A DNA stretch of 64,000 nt from Dermatemys mawii (taxonomy: Eukaryota; Chordata; Testudines; Dermatemydidae): contig ML677334.1 of the NCBI GenBank assembly GCA_007922305.1, positions 18,092,969 through 18,156,968 of the forward strand, read 5' to 3'. The notes under the pieces were generated by a model. The model saw only the letters and a list, made by a program, of their open reading frames with translations, was not told the origin of the DNA and did no database searches. The translations under genes and the position numbers were made by a program. Of this stretch, positions 51,236-62,897 are shown one piece after another (the first letter of the stretch is position 1; each line of letters begins with the position of its first letter).

Positions 51236-52802
51236 TCTAAGATGATGCTCGGGAGAAACGGGGGAATGGGAAGTAGGTATCATGTTCTCCCAAATTTTCA
51301 ACTTTGAGAGAATATTTGGTGCTTAATCCCATCTTCCCAGCGCACCCCAAATTGCCATTGAAGGGGCCAACATTTGTAAACATCCATGTGGCCAACTTGG
51401 GTGTGCAAAGCACCTGATGCACACATGGGTTGGCACAAACACCCTTGCACAAATCTAACCCCAATGTATATATGCACTTTTGCACAAACATTTTCCTTGT
51501 GCATCCAAAATACCTAGGCCTAAGTTGGGAAAGTCAGTTCTGGACGGAGATGGTTTGCCTGCCACCTTTCACAAAAATCTTAGGAAAATGAACTCTATTT
51601 AAACCAGAATTTGGGGATCAGATTGGTTGATGAATATTCCATGTTCTGTAATTATATTCCAGTTAGCAAATGCTAAAACAGTCTCTTCCCCAGAAGGGCT
51701 CTTCCCCATATAACATGCTTTTCAAAATTAAATGTAATAAACCTTTTATGATTTCTTGTCAGCTATTTTAATGACCCTGGGGTAGCTGGTACGAAGGGAC
51801 AGATTACAAAATTCATTAACATCCGTACAGTACTTTGAAGAGCAAAAAGGCCAGGTCAAAGGCTAAGCATTATTACTCAGCTTTAACTATGAAAGTTGCT
51901 ACTGCTTATCTAGAACTGATTTTTAAGTCAGTTCCTCAGAAGTTTTAGGCAGGGAGCTGATCTCATTCCAGAAACTTTTGCTTCCTTTTTCCCCCCTGCT
52001 GTTTCCTAGTGAGGCTTTATGTCTGTTCTATACCACACCAGCTCTCTGTTAACTTCATCTAAAGAAACTAGTGAGGACTCAATTCCTCACAAAATGTTCA
52101 ATGTGAACCCTTCCTTGGGTCTACATCTTCTATGGCTCTTTTGGGATTGTTTAGATCTGACCCCAACCTGCATACCTAATCCACTGATGGAGTTTTCACC
52201 CAATAGAACTCTTATTGCTTGCGTTCAGTTCTGGTGCAGTGAGTGGGGGCCTTGGAAACCATGGCTGGAAATACTGCAATCAGAGTCACAAACGTTTTTG
52301 TTTTTTTTTTTACATCACCTGTTTGAAATGTCATTAGCTCCTGGATAATTAACTTAAGAAGATGAAAGTTGAGAAGGTTTTTTAATGCGGTTTTCTTTGA
52401 CAGAAGACTGCAACACAGCCACATCAGTTTCAAAGGCTTCCATTCCCCTCCTCTCAGAGCTGAGTTGCAGAACCGCTATTTGTATAGAAAATGGCATCGG
52501 CAAAGAAGGCAGACAACTCTTGATAGGTTCAAAAACAGCTATGGAATTTCTGTAGCAGATCTATATACTGTGGAGGGGGAAAGGTCCAGGCTCAGATCTA
52601 TTCTAGTCTCTAACCCACAGGATAGCAGCAGCTAGAGGTAGAATCTTAAAAACAGTACAGAAGTTGATATGTGCTGGGATCCCCTGTTTTGAATATACTC
52701 CCTATGTTCTGCCAAAAACAAAATCAAAGGGCCCAACTCTGCAACCCCCCACTCAAGTTGGCTGCTAAATAAATGTTTTTGTTTCCTTGTTTTAAATAAG
52801 TG

Positions 52803-53300
52803 TCTATTATCCCCATGTCATAGATGGAGGGCCTGATCCTGAAAGCATTCTCCATTACTATTTAATGTTTATATTACAATAGTGCCAGAAACCCTAATCA
52901 GTATCAAGGCCCCATTCTGCTAAGCACTGTGCAAGAACAGAAATAGACACAGCCCATGCTCCCAAAGACTTCCAGTCTGCAGTCTTGACCCTGAAAATAC
53001 GTAAGCACAAGATCAATTTTATACAAGTTTGTATCTCCCTACCTTCAATGGGACTATTCACCTGGGTAAAATTAACCATGTGCTTAAATGTCCAGCAGAT
53101 TGGAACTTAATGAAAAACCCTACTGAAACGCCATGCAGAATTACCAGTGGTGGTTCGACATGAAGAACACATCCAGGAGCAGGCCTGGAGAAACTGAGAT
53201 GCAGAGAAACTAGCGACGTTGAATACACAAGTGAATCAGTATCAGAGGCAGAATTAGAAGGACCAAGTCCATGCCTCCCAGCTCCAGACTGTTTTCTAAC
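52803..53300 (-). mobile_element. MIR-like SINE split by other repeats
   Basis: A reversed SINE start, 'attatccccatgtcatagatgg', lies at 52807-52829. Its continuation, 'agaaactgagatgcagagaaact' with 'aggcagaattagaaggaccaag', resumes at about 53189. Between them are a repeat with 'aaggccccattctgctaagcactgtgcaag' (52840-52982) and a foldback-family fragment (52985-53110). Confidence 0.5.
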
Positions 53301-53648
53301 CTTGGCTTCTCTTGTGATGAGCAGCCTGTTTTATGTTATTACAGGATAGATATAATTTACACATACAATACACAGATTGAAATAATATTTATTCTCCTTC
53401 ATGGCATCAGGATACCTAATCAGGACACTCTAAAGCACTGGCCAATGCTTCCAGGGAGACTATGTGATGTGCATCCTATACATTCGCCAGGTGTGGCCGA
53501 AACAACTTTTTCTGTATAAAATAACGGTCCTCATTTTTCTTAACACCTGTACCAAAATGTCACCTTTAAAAATGGACAGGCATTACAGGTGACACATTGA
53601 ACTCCTCATTGAATTCTTTACTTTCAATGTAAATGAAGGCATGTATGC

Positions 53649-53664
53649 GGGGGGGGGGGGGGGG
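53649..53664. repeat. poly-G run, 16 G
   Basis: Sixteen G in a row in an AT-rich setting, within the inferred intron and about 1.7 kb from the CpG island. Confidence 0.95.
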
Positions 53665-55379
53665 TTTCCACAGATATATGCCCTGACAATATTGTGAATG
53701 GCAACAATACAAAAGTTATAATTCTGCAGTTCTCAACAGTGGTTCTTTTTATATTTACCTTCTCATTCAAATTAACAAAACCATAATTACAATGCTAAGA
53801 ACAGCATTTTCAAGAGCAGGAGAGAAGAGGTTTTTTTTGTCATTGTCCCATGAGTTGTATTTTAGTTCCGTCTCAAGGGGCACTTCAGAAAGGCCTCTGA
53901 CCTCAACCTGGCCATAGAAGTTGAAAGGAAGACCTGTGCATATATTGAGTCTGAAGGTTACTTATATTTTTAAATGGCCCCAGACTTGCAGACAACCCCA
54001 ACACTTGAGCAAATGTCACTCAGAATAGAATTACTGTGCTTGTTTGGAGAGGAACAGAACAGAACATGGACGCTATTTCTGAAAGGGAGAAGAAGAGATT
54101 TACTAAGGGAACAAGGAGTGGATGATGAATTTCAGCAGTTTATAGTTGAATTTAGAGGGATCTTATCAAAAGTCTTTCTTTGTTCTCTTTCTTTTCACAC
54201 ATACCTATCTAATAGCTCCCCCTCCCCCCCAGCAACTTACTATATACAAATCTTTCGTTGTGGTTTAAGCAAACCCACAATTTAAAGGCAAACAGTCAAT
54301 TACTGCCAAGAAGAGTCATGCCAACAAATAGCATGGTTGAAACAAAGCGCTTTGGTGCTAGTCCTTGGTAACATTTGTAGACCATATTTTTGGCAACGCT
54401 GCCTTTCCAAAGAGACAATTTCCAATTCAACAAGAACACAGCCAATTCTGTCACCATTAATGTATTTAACCCTTTATTCTTTTATTATTGTTGGTAAAAA
54501 AATTAATGCTTTAAACCCATCAAAACGTTTTATTACGAATGATGGTTTTGAGTTACTGGATATTTTCTCCCCAAACTGGCATTATGAGAAAAATAAAGGA
54601 AAACGGGATCAGTCTCCAAAGTCATCTGGATTTTTTGCTCAGCAAACCTCACTGAGCCTTAATGCAACCACAGGTATCACCCAGACTGAGTTCAATGCAA
54701 TCTCCGCGCATTGCACTTCTCCACAGACATGAGCATTGACAGTTACCGACAGCGAGCGTATTTTCGGTGTATTACCTGAATCTCTCATTGCGTCTCGTTT
54801 CTCCCTTCCTGCATGATGATAGCAAGAAGAAAGTGTTCACCGGTTTGCAGGCAGGAGGCGACAACCAGGAAGCACAGTTGTGACAGAGCTTTGTTCTGCC
54901 TGCAGTGAATTACATGCAGCAAGGGTTAGACAGGGCAGCAAATTATGAAATCAAAGCATCCTTTTAGCCTGGATCTAGACCTATATTTCAGGGGTGCAAG
55001 GGGGCGGGGGGCGACATGCTTCCAGATTCATTCAGACTAGAAATAAAAACAAATGGAAAAAAAACAAAAATCGATCCCCTATCTCCAAGTTCCCCTTTTT
55101 TGAAAGCAGCCTCCCCCTTAGCAACTCTTTCAACGCCGAAAAGGGAAACAAACACCCTGTGGCTATTACATAGCAGAGCTGATGGATATAGGACACAGTT
55201 ACACAGATCACACATGCAGGCACACACCAACTGATCAGCTGGCATTTCAGACATCCCTTTATCATCCCTACCGCTGTCCCTCCCCTCCTTTAATAGGCTA
55301 AGCCCCTTTTTAAAGCCTCACCCCTCCCGATCTCAGGAAACATACAAAGCCTACCCGACCGCCCCACCACACACACAAA

Positions 55380-56300
55380 TTGCAGGGCTTGTCTCCCCGT
55401 TAAGCTCCGGCTTCCTTGCCGTGCCCTTCCAGCGGCCAGTCCGCCTCTGTCAAGCAGAATCGGCCACATGAGAAGCCCTAAACATCTGTCTCTCCTCTTC
55501 CCGGAGCCCCTCCTCGGGAGAAAGGGCTGGAGACAGCAACCCCTCGGCGAGGAAACTAGTTCTTTAGGGAGGGCCCGGGGACAGGAAGGAAATGCAGCCC
55601 CCCGTGGTGCTAGAGACAAGGGGGGCTGGCTTCAGCCACGGCTCAAGGAGGCATCCGAGGACACCACCGACTCAGCCGGCTGGCTATCAGCCCGTGCCAG
55701 AGCCGGCACTCGCCAGCCCCATCACCCCGACCCCCAAACACCGGCAGCCCGGCCTGGTTCCGCCCGCGGATGAGCGGGGCGAGAGATTCCCCGCGGCTCC
55801 CTTTGCAACTCCGCTTGTCAACACCCCCCGGGTCCTCTCCGAAACCCCTCACTGCCGGCGGCCGCTTTCAGAGCCTCCCGCGGCCACACACCGGGTGCGA
55901 CAGACGCTCACTGACCTGGGTTTGGTTTTATTCCGGGCCGCCCATGCCCCCCTCCGCTCCTCCGGCGGCCAGCCCGGGCACCCCGCTCGGGAGCGCCGGG
56001 AGCAGCGCTGGCCAGGCGGGGAGGACCGGGCGGCGGAGTGGCGCTTTGCTTTTTAAACTCGCACGCCCGACCGCAGCCTCCTCCCCAGTCAGCCCCCACG
56101 TCAGTTTCACAGCTGGCACCAGAGCGCAGCGGGAGCCCCCCGCCCTGCTCCTGAGACTGGCACGGCGGGGGCCGGGAGACTCCACCCCTAGGTGGACTCC
56201 ACCCCTTCTTCCCTCACCCTCTGCCCCGGCAGCCTGGGGGTTGGCAGCCGCGATCCACCCCCAGGGGCGGTGGGGGAGTGGCCAGGTGTGGCAGCCCCAG
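55380..56300. promoter_or_regulatory. CpG island, inferred RNF152 promoter
   Basis: A sharp rise in G+C with many CG dinucleotides in a window otherwise AT-rich and CpG-poor. Unlike the GC-rich blocks at 41.7-42.4 and 63.0-63.5 kb, it has no flanking duplication or terminal repeats and little tandem structure. CpG islands mark vertebrate promoters, and RNF152 is the only host gene in range, with its coding exon 46 kb downstream on minus. Several open frames here (up to 186 codons) are explained by the low stop-codon frequency of GC-rich DNA. Confidence 0.6.
55916..56280 (-). other. candidate non-coding first exon of RNF152
   Basis: A donor-like CCCAG|GTCAGTGAGC on minus has its exon edge at 55916. 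If transcription starts about 40-60 bases below the E-box at 56322, exon 1 would be about 360 bases. Both ends are inferred. Other donor-like sites exist, at about 54770 (TTCAG|GTAATA) and 56450 (CTGG|GTAAGT). Confidence 0.3.
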
Positions 56301-56321
56301 GGGCAAGACAGTCTAATCATC

Positions 56322-56331
56322 GTCATGTGAC
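56322..56331. promoter_or_regulatory. M-box / CLEAR-like E-box
   Basis: GTCATGTGAC matches the extended E-box bound by MiT/TFE factors (TFEB, TFE3, MITF), with the core CATGTG flanked by GT and AC. It lies at the upstream edge of the CpG island as read on minus. These factors control lysosomal genes, and RNF152 is lysosomal; regulation itself is inference. Confidence 0.4.
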
Positions 56332-56382
56332 CGTGCCAGGCGATGCCATAATAAAATCATAGCGTGCTAGTGAGCAATCAAT

Positions 56383-56387
56383 AGCCA
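56383..56387. promoter_or_regulatory. CCAAT box
   Basis: CCAAT in ATAGCCAATCACC, about 55 bases upstream (minus sense) of the E-box. NF-Y sites work in either orientation and commonly sit 60-120 bases from a start site. Confidence 0.4.
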
Positions 56388-56544
56388 ATCACCCATCCCA
56401 TTAGTACTGCTGTCTCCTCTCCACAGGGCTTTGCAGGCTATGTAGAAACTTACCCAGGCTACGGCAAAAGCAGAGAACCCTTCAGCACTGCGGGTCTCAA
56501 ACAACCCCCTGCTTAAAAGCTTCAGGGGAAGAGTAATACAGAGG

Positions 56545-56640
56545 GAATCCTGGTCCCCGTTGTGCAGACGAGAAATCGATTAAGAGGCCTGCTTATGGTC
56601 ACACAGCAACTCTGTGGCAGAAATAGAAAAAGGCAGGGGT
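56545..56640 (-). mobile_element. MIR-like SINE fragment, reverse orientation
   Basis: The order 'ccccgttgtgcagacgagaaa', 'cttatggtcacacagcaactctgtggcaga' and 'gcaggggtt' is that of a reversed SINE. Confidence 0.5.
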
Positions 56641-57399
56641 TCTTTCTCTGAGTTTGCTTCTCTGGGCCATGCTAGGCAAAGTGCAGGAGTGGAGAATAGA
56701 GAGGCAAGAGGAGGAACTATTTATAGGGGCTAGTTATAATTTTTAAGCTTGGGGAGCTGTAATAAGATGAGTTTTTTAAATACATTTTTACTGCTTTATA
56801 ATAGAGAGGGAAAGGATGATGGCACTTTCTAAAAAAAAATGCTAGTCAGTGTGTGTGTTAGGTATTCTCTAAAGTGCCTGATCTAGAGAGGATATGGGTC
56901 TGTTATTGCTCTCAGCTTAAATTAGGCTCTCACATTATAGCCTCTATTGCTTTTCAGTTTGGAGTCCCCAGCCAACATGACAGTCATCACATCACTGTTG
57001 TTGTACATTAAAATAACACAAGAAACAGACACAGGACCCAGTGCTGTTTACTCAGAAAACAATCCTATTTTCATCCGTGGTTGAGGACAAATGTGTTCAG
57101 ATGTCTTGGCATAGTACATGAGGTCAGCTAGTGTGAAACAAGAAAGATCCGTAAATTAAGATATCAGATGAGCATTTCTCCTCTGTCAGTTGAAGAAGTT
57201 CAGTATTGTGGGGATACATGCATCTTCCAAAGGCAGAGTTGCTTCTGAGGTGATGATGGCAAGTTCTGGGGAACTGGATCTACTGACAAATTGGTATGAC
57301 CCCAAAAGCACTCTGCTGCCAGAGGTCAAGGGGTTCCCTGGTACATAGCAGTGAATCTCAGCTGGCCTGACCAGCCCAGTGCACCCCATGCACTGTCAT

Positions 57400-58258
57400 G
57401 ATATTTATTTAAGAGGTATCTTGCAATATATCATTGGGAGACTAGTAACTCACTGATCATTAAGATTCTTGTGTGATGTATGTACAGGTCACATGCAAAA
57501 AACTATAGAGATGAGCTGGAATGGAAATATCTTCCTCCAATCTGTTTTGCTTAATCCCAGATGGCCCTAAAGAATGCTGTTTCACAGGCTTGACTGACTC
57601 CAATGTAAATTAAGCAAGGTGTGACCAAAGATAATGAAAAGCACATTTACATGCAAAGTAAACAAAGCAAACAAGTGAGGGAAAATGACCACTGAACAAT
57701 CTCCATGGGGGATGGAGACTGCACCCCCAGGAAACCTTCCTGTCTCCCTTGACAGGGTCAATGAACTTGGAGAAGTTAGAAGAGAAGGAAAAAGGTCATT
57801 TTGTCATCCTTTCACCAGAGGAGACAAAGAACCAAGCAATTTGTTCTGGCTAAAGGCTCAACTACTTTGAATAAATGACGCTAGTTTGTTAAGATAGATA
57901 TTAGCCGTGGAAGCGTATTTTTACTTTTGCTTGCTTGCAACCATTTCTACCCCTAGCCCTTCTACTTGGTATCAGTTAAATCTGTGTTCTGTTGTTATTA
58001 AACTTGTGTTAACCTTAGTGAAGCTAACACTTTACTGTGTACTGTCTCTTTACAGAACCAGCAAACTTGATTAGGTTTTGTGAGTGTTGATACTGAGAGG
58101 AGCTGAGCACTGCAGGTAAACATTTTTGGGGAGAACTAGGACTGGAAGGATTGTGAAGGTCCCCTTGAAAGAGTAAATGGGTGATAGAAGCCAGGGTGAG
58201 ACCTTCTTGCTCATATACTGGCTCATGGTGTCAAGGCTGTGAGCCACAGCTGCCTAGC
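57400..58258 (+). mobile_element. LTR-like sequence of an endogenous retroelement
   Basis: LTR-like order: a long 5' part, then a polyadenylation-type 'gttattaaacttg' near 57996, then 'ctgtctctttacagaacc' and a U5-like 3' part. Bases 58420-58490 may continue it after a transposon insertion. No retroviral coding frame is present. Ends and duplications were not resolved. Confidence 0.4.
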
Positions 58259-58420
58259 CAGGGCTGGCTCTAACTTTTTTGCCACCCTAAGCAAAAAAAA
58301 CTAAAAAACAAAAAATACTGAGCGCCACCCTGCCAGAGGGGGGAAAAAAAAAAAACCCTAGAGCACCGCCCTGCTGCCCTGAAATTTGCCGCCTCTTAGA
58401 AGATGCCGCCCCAAGCACCC
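58259..58420. mobile_element. hAT-like element fragment nested in the LTR
   Basis: Starts CAGGGCTGGCTCTAAC with 'ttttttgccaccctaagcaaaa' and ends near 'tgccgccccaagcac'. The expected inverted right end 'ccggccctg' is missing, so this copy lacks its right end. Confidence 0.5.
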
Positions 58421-59999
58421 AGAGTTGTAAGGCAAGTGTTAATTGAACCCCTTACTGCCCTGGGGGAAATCCCAAAGCATTACACTCAATCTTTGTTTTT
58501 GTTTGAAACAAACTCTTCTCTCACCGTAAAATTTTGCCTACAGCGCCACTCTGGAAATGGTGAAAGTGAAGTAGTAGAACCTCAGAAATGGACAAAACTA
58601 AACATTCTCACAAAAATCATTGCAGTCTGGCTCTGCTCCTCAGCAAGGATTTAATGGCAGAGCAAGCTCATACAGCTTAGACGTAATTACTTTTACTTAG
58701 ACTATTCTATTGTATGTTCACTAGTATAACGTGAAGTTAAACAAATAATTAAAACTAAGCCACAGGTCATAGAATAAGTGACCGAAGCACGCTGTGATTC
58801 ATTAGGCTTTTGTTTGTTTGCTTCTGGGCCTTTTTTTCTTAATTGAATAACTGAGCTTTATGTGGGTGAACAGTACAGAAGTCAAATAGGCCAAATCCAG
58901 CCACCGATCTGGGTCCAAGATGCAGGGACGATGACATAGCCCTCTCCTCTTTCCCTTCCCTTCCCCATCTCAGCCATAAGTAAGCATGAATCCAGAGTTA
59001 GTCTTACTATTTTTGCGAGCACCTCCAAAATCAATGTTGGGCATGCCCTACCCCAAAAATCTACTTGACTCCTGTCCTCCTGATTGCACCACTATGCCCA
59101 AAGGCAGCCAGGGAGATCAAAGGAAGAATAGCAAGGTGTCTATTGGCACCACCCACAAAGTGAATGTATTTCTTTTCTTTTCTTTTATTTTATAAGTGTT
59201 GGAGTTTGGAGTGAAACAGGATCTTCCAGATACCATTATACTCCTGGATCTGGAGAAGTGCAGGTCAGCTACTTGTGCTGTTCATTGGTATCATAAAATT
59301 ATGGGGTCCCAGTCCAGGACAGGAGCTATTTGGCACTACAGAAATACAAATACGACAAATAATTTTCCAAATAAGTCTGTGATGTCTGCACTGGCAACTG
59401 TGCTGGTGATGAGTATGTTTGTTTCTCTCTGGAGAATTTCATTAACCTGATAGCTGGGGGATTTATTTCACGAACACTGGCTTAATGTCAACCGGGAAGC
59501 TTGTTTTCTCTTCGTTCTTAGGGAAATCCATGTACTCAACGAGACCCAAGTATGTGCACCACAATAATTCAAGGTCTCTAATGTCTGTACATAAAGCCTT
59601 TGAGATAGTGGGCTGTTTTTACAATTTAAAAAAGAATCGTAATATAAGAGTTCACATCAGGAATTTGAGCTATACTCTATTCTTAAAGGGACACTTCAAA
59701 GTTGGTGAGCACAAAATTTTACACACTCTTGTCTTCCAAGCCTATGTTATTGTTTATATATTAGTTCCCTCCTTTTCTTATTTTAAATAATTAATGGCAG
59801 CTATGGTAGTGTAAACAACCCTACCATAACAAACCAATGTGGATACAATGGAGGAAAATGGAAACAGATTTCCATCCCTTCTAGCACCAGTTAGCACCCT
59901 TGATAGCAGGGAGGCCAAGCACTGAATGGGCTGGAGACTAAACTGTCATCTTACTGGTAGAGATGGTCCCCTGTAGGTCGGAACTGAAGTACAGCGGCA

Positions 60000-60129
60000 T
60001 TGTTATTTTATTGGTATTGGTATTACAGTAGCAGTTAGAAGACCACGCTGAAATGGAGGCTCCATCATGTTAGGAGTTGTACAAACACATAGTTGAAGAC
60101 AGTACCTGCCCCAAGTAGCTTATAACCGT
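60000..60129 (-). mobile_element. dispersed SINE/L2-like fragment
   Basis: 'attacagtagcagttagaaga', 'gttgtacaaacacatag' and 'cagtacctgccccaagtagcttata' match the repeat at 52.84-52.98 kb in order and orientation. Confidence 0.45.
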
Positions 60130-60258
60130 GGCCCTGATCCGGCACAGACTAATCAATATGCTTAACTGTAATTATCTGACTAATTCTACTAAAGCTAAAG
60201 GGAATACTCACATGCTTAAAGTTAAGCATGTGAGTAAGTCTTTGCAGGATCAGGGCCT
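60130..60258. mobile_element. foldback MITE-like element, 129 bp
   Basis: The ends GGCCCTGATCC and GGATCAGGGCC are exact inverted repeats except for one base, and the inner 'cacatgcttaaagttaagcatgtgag' is a palindrome. Confidence 0.75.
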
Positions 60259-60699
60259 AAGTAGGTAAGACAGACAAAAGATGAGGGAAAAGAAGGATAA
60301 GAATTCCCATGGACAATCTTGCACTGCTTCTGTTACCACCTTCCCATGCCATGAGGATAAGAGGATTTGAGTCTCCAAGGGTGTCAATTAGTGCTCTTGA
60401 AAAGTTCCCAACAGTTGACTTAAAATAAAAGAAAGGAAATGGAAGTGCAAAGTTCTATTGTCTACCCTTGCCGCAGTCAATGGAAAACCATCAGACAATG
60501 ACATTCAAAACCATTTCTTTTCTACAAGAAGGGAGGAGTTCACCTGGGCTGTGAATAGAAGACTGCTGTAATATAATAAAGTGTAGGGCACGGCACTCTG
60601 GATCCATTCACAGAAGAAAACCCCTAGCAGTGGGGCGTGTTTTCATGAAGGTTTAAATCCCCAACTAGCCAGCTCTGCAAACTGAACTCTGTGGTATAA

Positions 60700-61215
60700 C
60701 CTACATTATTGGCTAGGCTAGATAACTATTGAGAAGTGTACACCCAGGTTTGCATTTTGTGTTTTTGTTTTGTGTTGTAACCACTTGTTTCCACCACTCT
60801 CATTTCTAGTTAAATCTTTATTGTCTCTTAAATACACATTCTTTTGTTTTATTATAAAGTGCTCACAAGTGCTGTGTGCTTTACAGGAGCAGTGAATGAT
60901 GGTAAAGCTGGTAAATTGGGGCATCCTAGACCTTTGGGTCAGAGGATCTGGAACTTCTGTGAGTAGCCAGTGTCAGGAGCTGGGGATCACAGGGGAACAA
61001 TGCAAAAGGATTCAAAGATTGGTGTGCACCTATTGTTAACCTGCAAGGCAAAGGAAGGGCTGGCATAAATCCAGAGGAGAGAGCTTGAGTGGCTGAAGGA
61101 CTGGCAGTGTCAGGGAGCTGACACCCAGTTACGACAAGAAAGACTTCCTCTCACTGAAGGTGGTGGTTAATAAGGTGAATTATAGTCCTGGGTACGCCAA
61201 GAACCATCACCCTTA
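60700..61215 (+). mobile_element. LTR-like 3' portion of an endogenous retroelement
   Basis: It has a U5-like 'ttttattataaagtgctcac' followed by 'aagtgctgtgtg', and a terminal block 'gtcagggagctgacacccagtt ... cttcctctcactgaagg' that aligns with the end of the LTR at 9.96-10.93 kb. The two are too diverged to be one provirus. Confidence 0.45.
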
Positions 61216-61386
61216 GCAATGACCTCTTAAATACGTACCTAGCGCAAATAAAGGAGACTAGGATGAAAAGCAGGAAAAGGGTTGTTCCCTATTGCCTACC
61301 ACAGTGAGGGCCTGGATTTGTTATTTCATAGCTGCTGTGTCCCACGCTTAACATTCTCATCACATTGGTTTGGCTGAGTGAATTTC

Positions 61387-61404
61387 CTTTTTTTTTTTTT
61401 TTTT
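61387..61404. repeat. poly-T run
   Basis: About 18 T in a row. Confidence 0.95.
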
Positions 61405-61662
61405 AATAATTGAACTAATTGTGGATAATAATTTATTCCAAGAAATGAAATCAGGTCCTATTTGCTCAAGTATAGTTTGTATTGATAGAGCATGATCCTG
61501 CAAACTGTTACTAACAGAAGTAATACTAACTACCATGAGCTGTCCCAACAATTTTCAGGGCCCTTTTTTGTATGCAACTGACTTCTGGCATCATGAGCTT
61601 GTCACTGGTCACCACTGTTAAGAAAATGATTGTTAGGAAAATGTAACTTAGAATGTTGTAGT

Positions 61663-61672
61663 NNNNNNNNNN
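61663..61672. other. assembly gap (10 N)
   Basis: Ten N of fixed size between 'gttgtagt' and 'aggtatat'. The true distance is unknown. Any reading frame crossing it is meaningless. Confidence 1.
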
Positions 61673-62897
61673 AGGTATATTGGACTGAACTCCAAAGGAA
61701 ATAAGCAGTTTTTGCAACACCACTGGGATCACTAGTATGCACCACATACAGTAGTAAGGCCCCGAGTCAACAAAGCAATTAAGCACATCAGTATTGTTAA
61801 TGCCAAGCTTTCAAAATCAGGAGTCAGGCACTAAAAGATCATAAGACTGGACTGAAAATCATGAGCTATTTTTAAAAATAGTAAATTGGGGTACTTTTTC
61901 TCTGCTGTCTGGTTTTTGAGCCATTAGGATTCACATAGGTTATATTTTCAAGCTTTTCTTGGCAATCATGAGGGCTAGAAAACAGATTTCTTTTTCTTTT
62001 TTCTTTTTAATGAAAGTTGAAATTTTCTCCTGATCATTGGACTCGAGGAGCTGGGCCAAATACTCACAATAAATTGGTGAGAGTTAGCTGGCATATGACA
62101 TTGTTATTTACTCATTGATATGCTAAAGTGCTGAATCAGGGCCTGCCAGTTTGTAAGGTCAGGCCCAAAAATATGGCTGGGGTACTGAGATGGCTGCAAT
62201 AATTCCTCGCCTGCTAGCAAAAGCCTTTCTCCTGTAATGAGCTCTTTGTAGGTAGTCCCCAGGTCTTGCGTGGAGCCTCATTAAGAACAGGGCTTAAAAC
62301 TGTGATAAAAATATAGCCAGTGCACCCCAAATTGCTTCTACTGAAATGAATGATGATATTCCTAAAGACTTCAGTGAAAGCAGACTCAGGCCCCATTTGT
62401 TGCATATAACTGTCATTTGCATATACTGATACCCTCTGCTAAAAATTATTATGAACATTTTGGCTCATCAAAATCTGACAGGCGCATACACAATCCCTTG
62501 GGGGGGAGGGGTTTACATAAAACACCTTTTTATTGCACACTTTGAAAATATTAGGCACTGTGAGCTTCTTTACAGATTGTTAACCTGCAAATGTGCTTGT
62601 AAAAAGGCAATGTATTCCCAGTAACTCAGTCTTATAAAGTATCTAGGATCTGCACGCTCCTCCCCCCAAAAAACCTCTCTCAAATGTAGGAAGAGTCTTC
62701 TCTCATGTGCTAATAGTACTAAGCTTCATGATGGAGGAAATGTTTATTACACTAGAGTTACAAGCCCAAAATCTGCATCATGTGCAGCCTCCCTAACTGC
62801 TGTGGGGTTGAAAGAAGATGAGTAAAAAGTCAGAGTAGAATGCCAGGAATTCATACATATCCATGAATATAGTAAACTCTCTAAAACAGATATTTAT

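Larger units (their letters stand above)
9380..55915 (-). other. inferred RNF152 intron 1 (about 46.5 kb)
   Basis: The span runs from the acceptor above the coding exon to a donor-like CCCAG|GTCAGT in the CpG island. I found no conserved host coding exon in it. Parts without a listed repeat (for example 11.65-13.4, 14.2-17.3, 17.5-19.0, 25.0-27.4, 27.7-29.1, 40.1-41.5, 42.7-43.6, 45.0-45.9, 46.0-48.7, 49.8-50.9, 51.3-52.8 and 53.7-55.3 kb) show only AT-rich unique or heavily decayed sequence. The intron limits are inference. Confidence 0.45.

Noticed and set aside
55770..56330. 186-codon plus frame and overlapping frames in the CpG island
   Set aside because: Open frames on both strands are expected at this G+C content; composition is Pro/Ala/Ser/Arg-rich and no family is recognisable.
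61526..61786. 86-codon minus frame
   Set aside because: It runs through the 10-N assembly gap, so the frame is not real.
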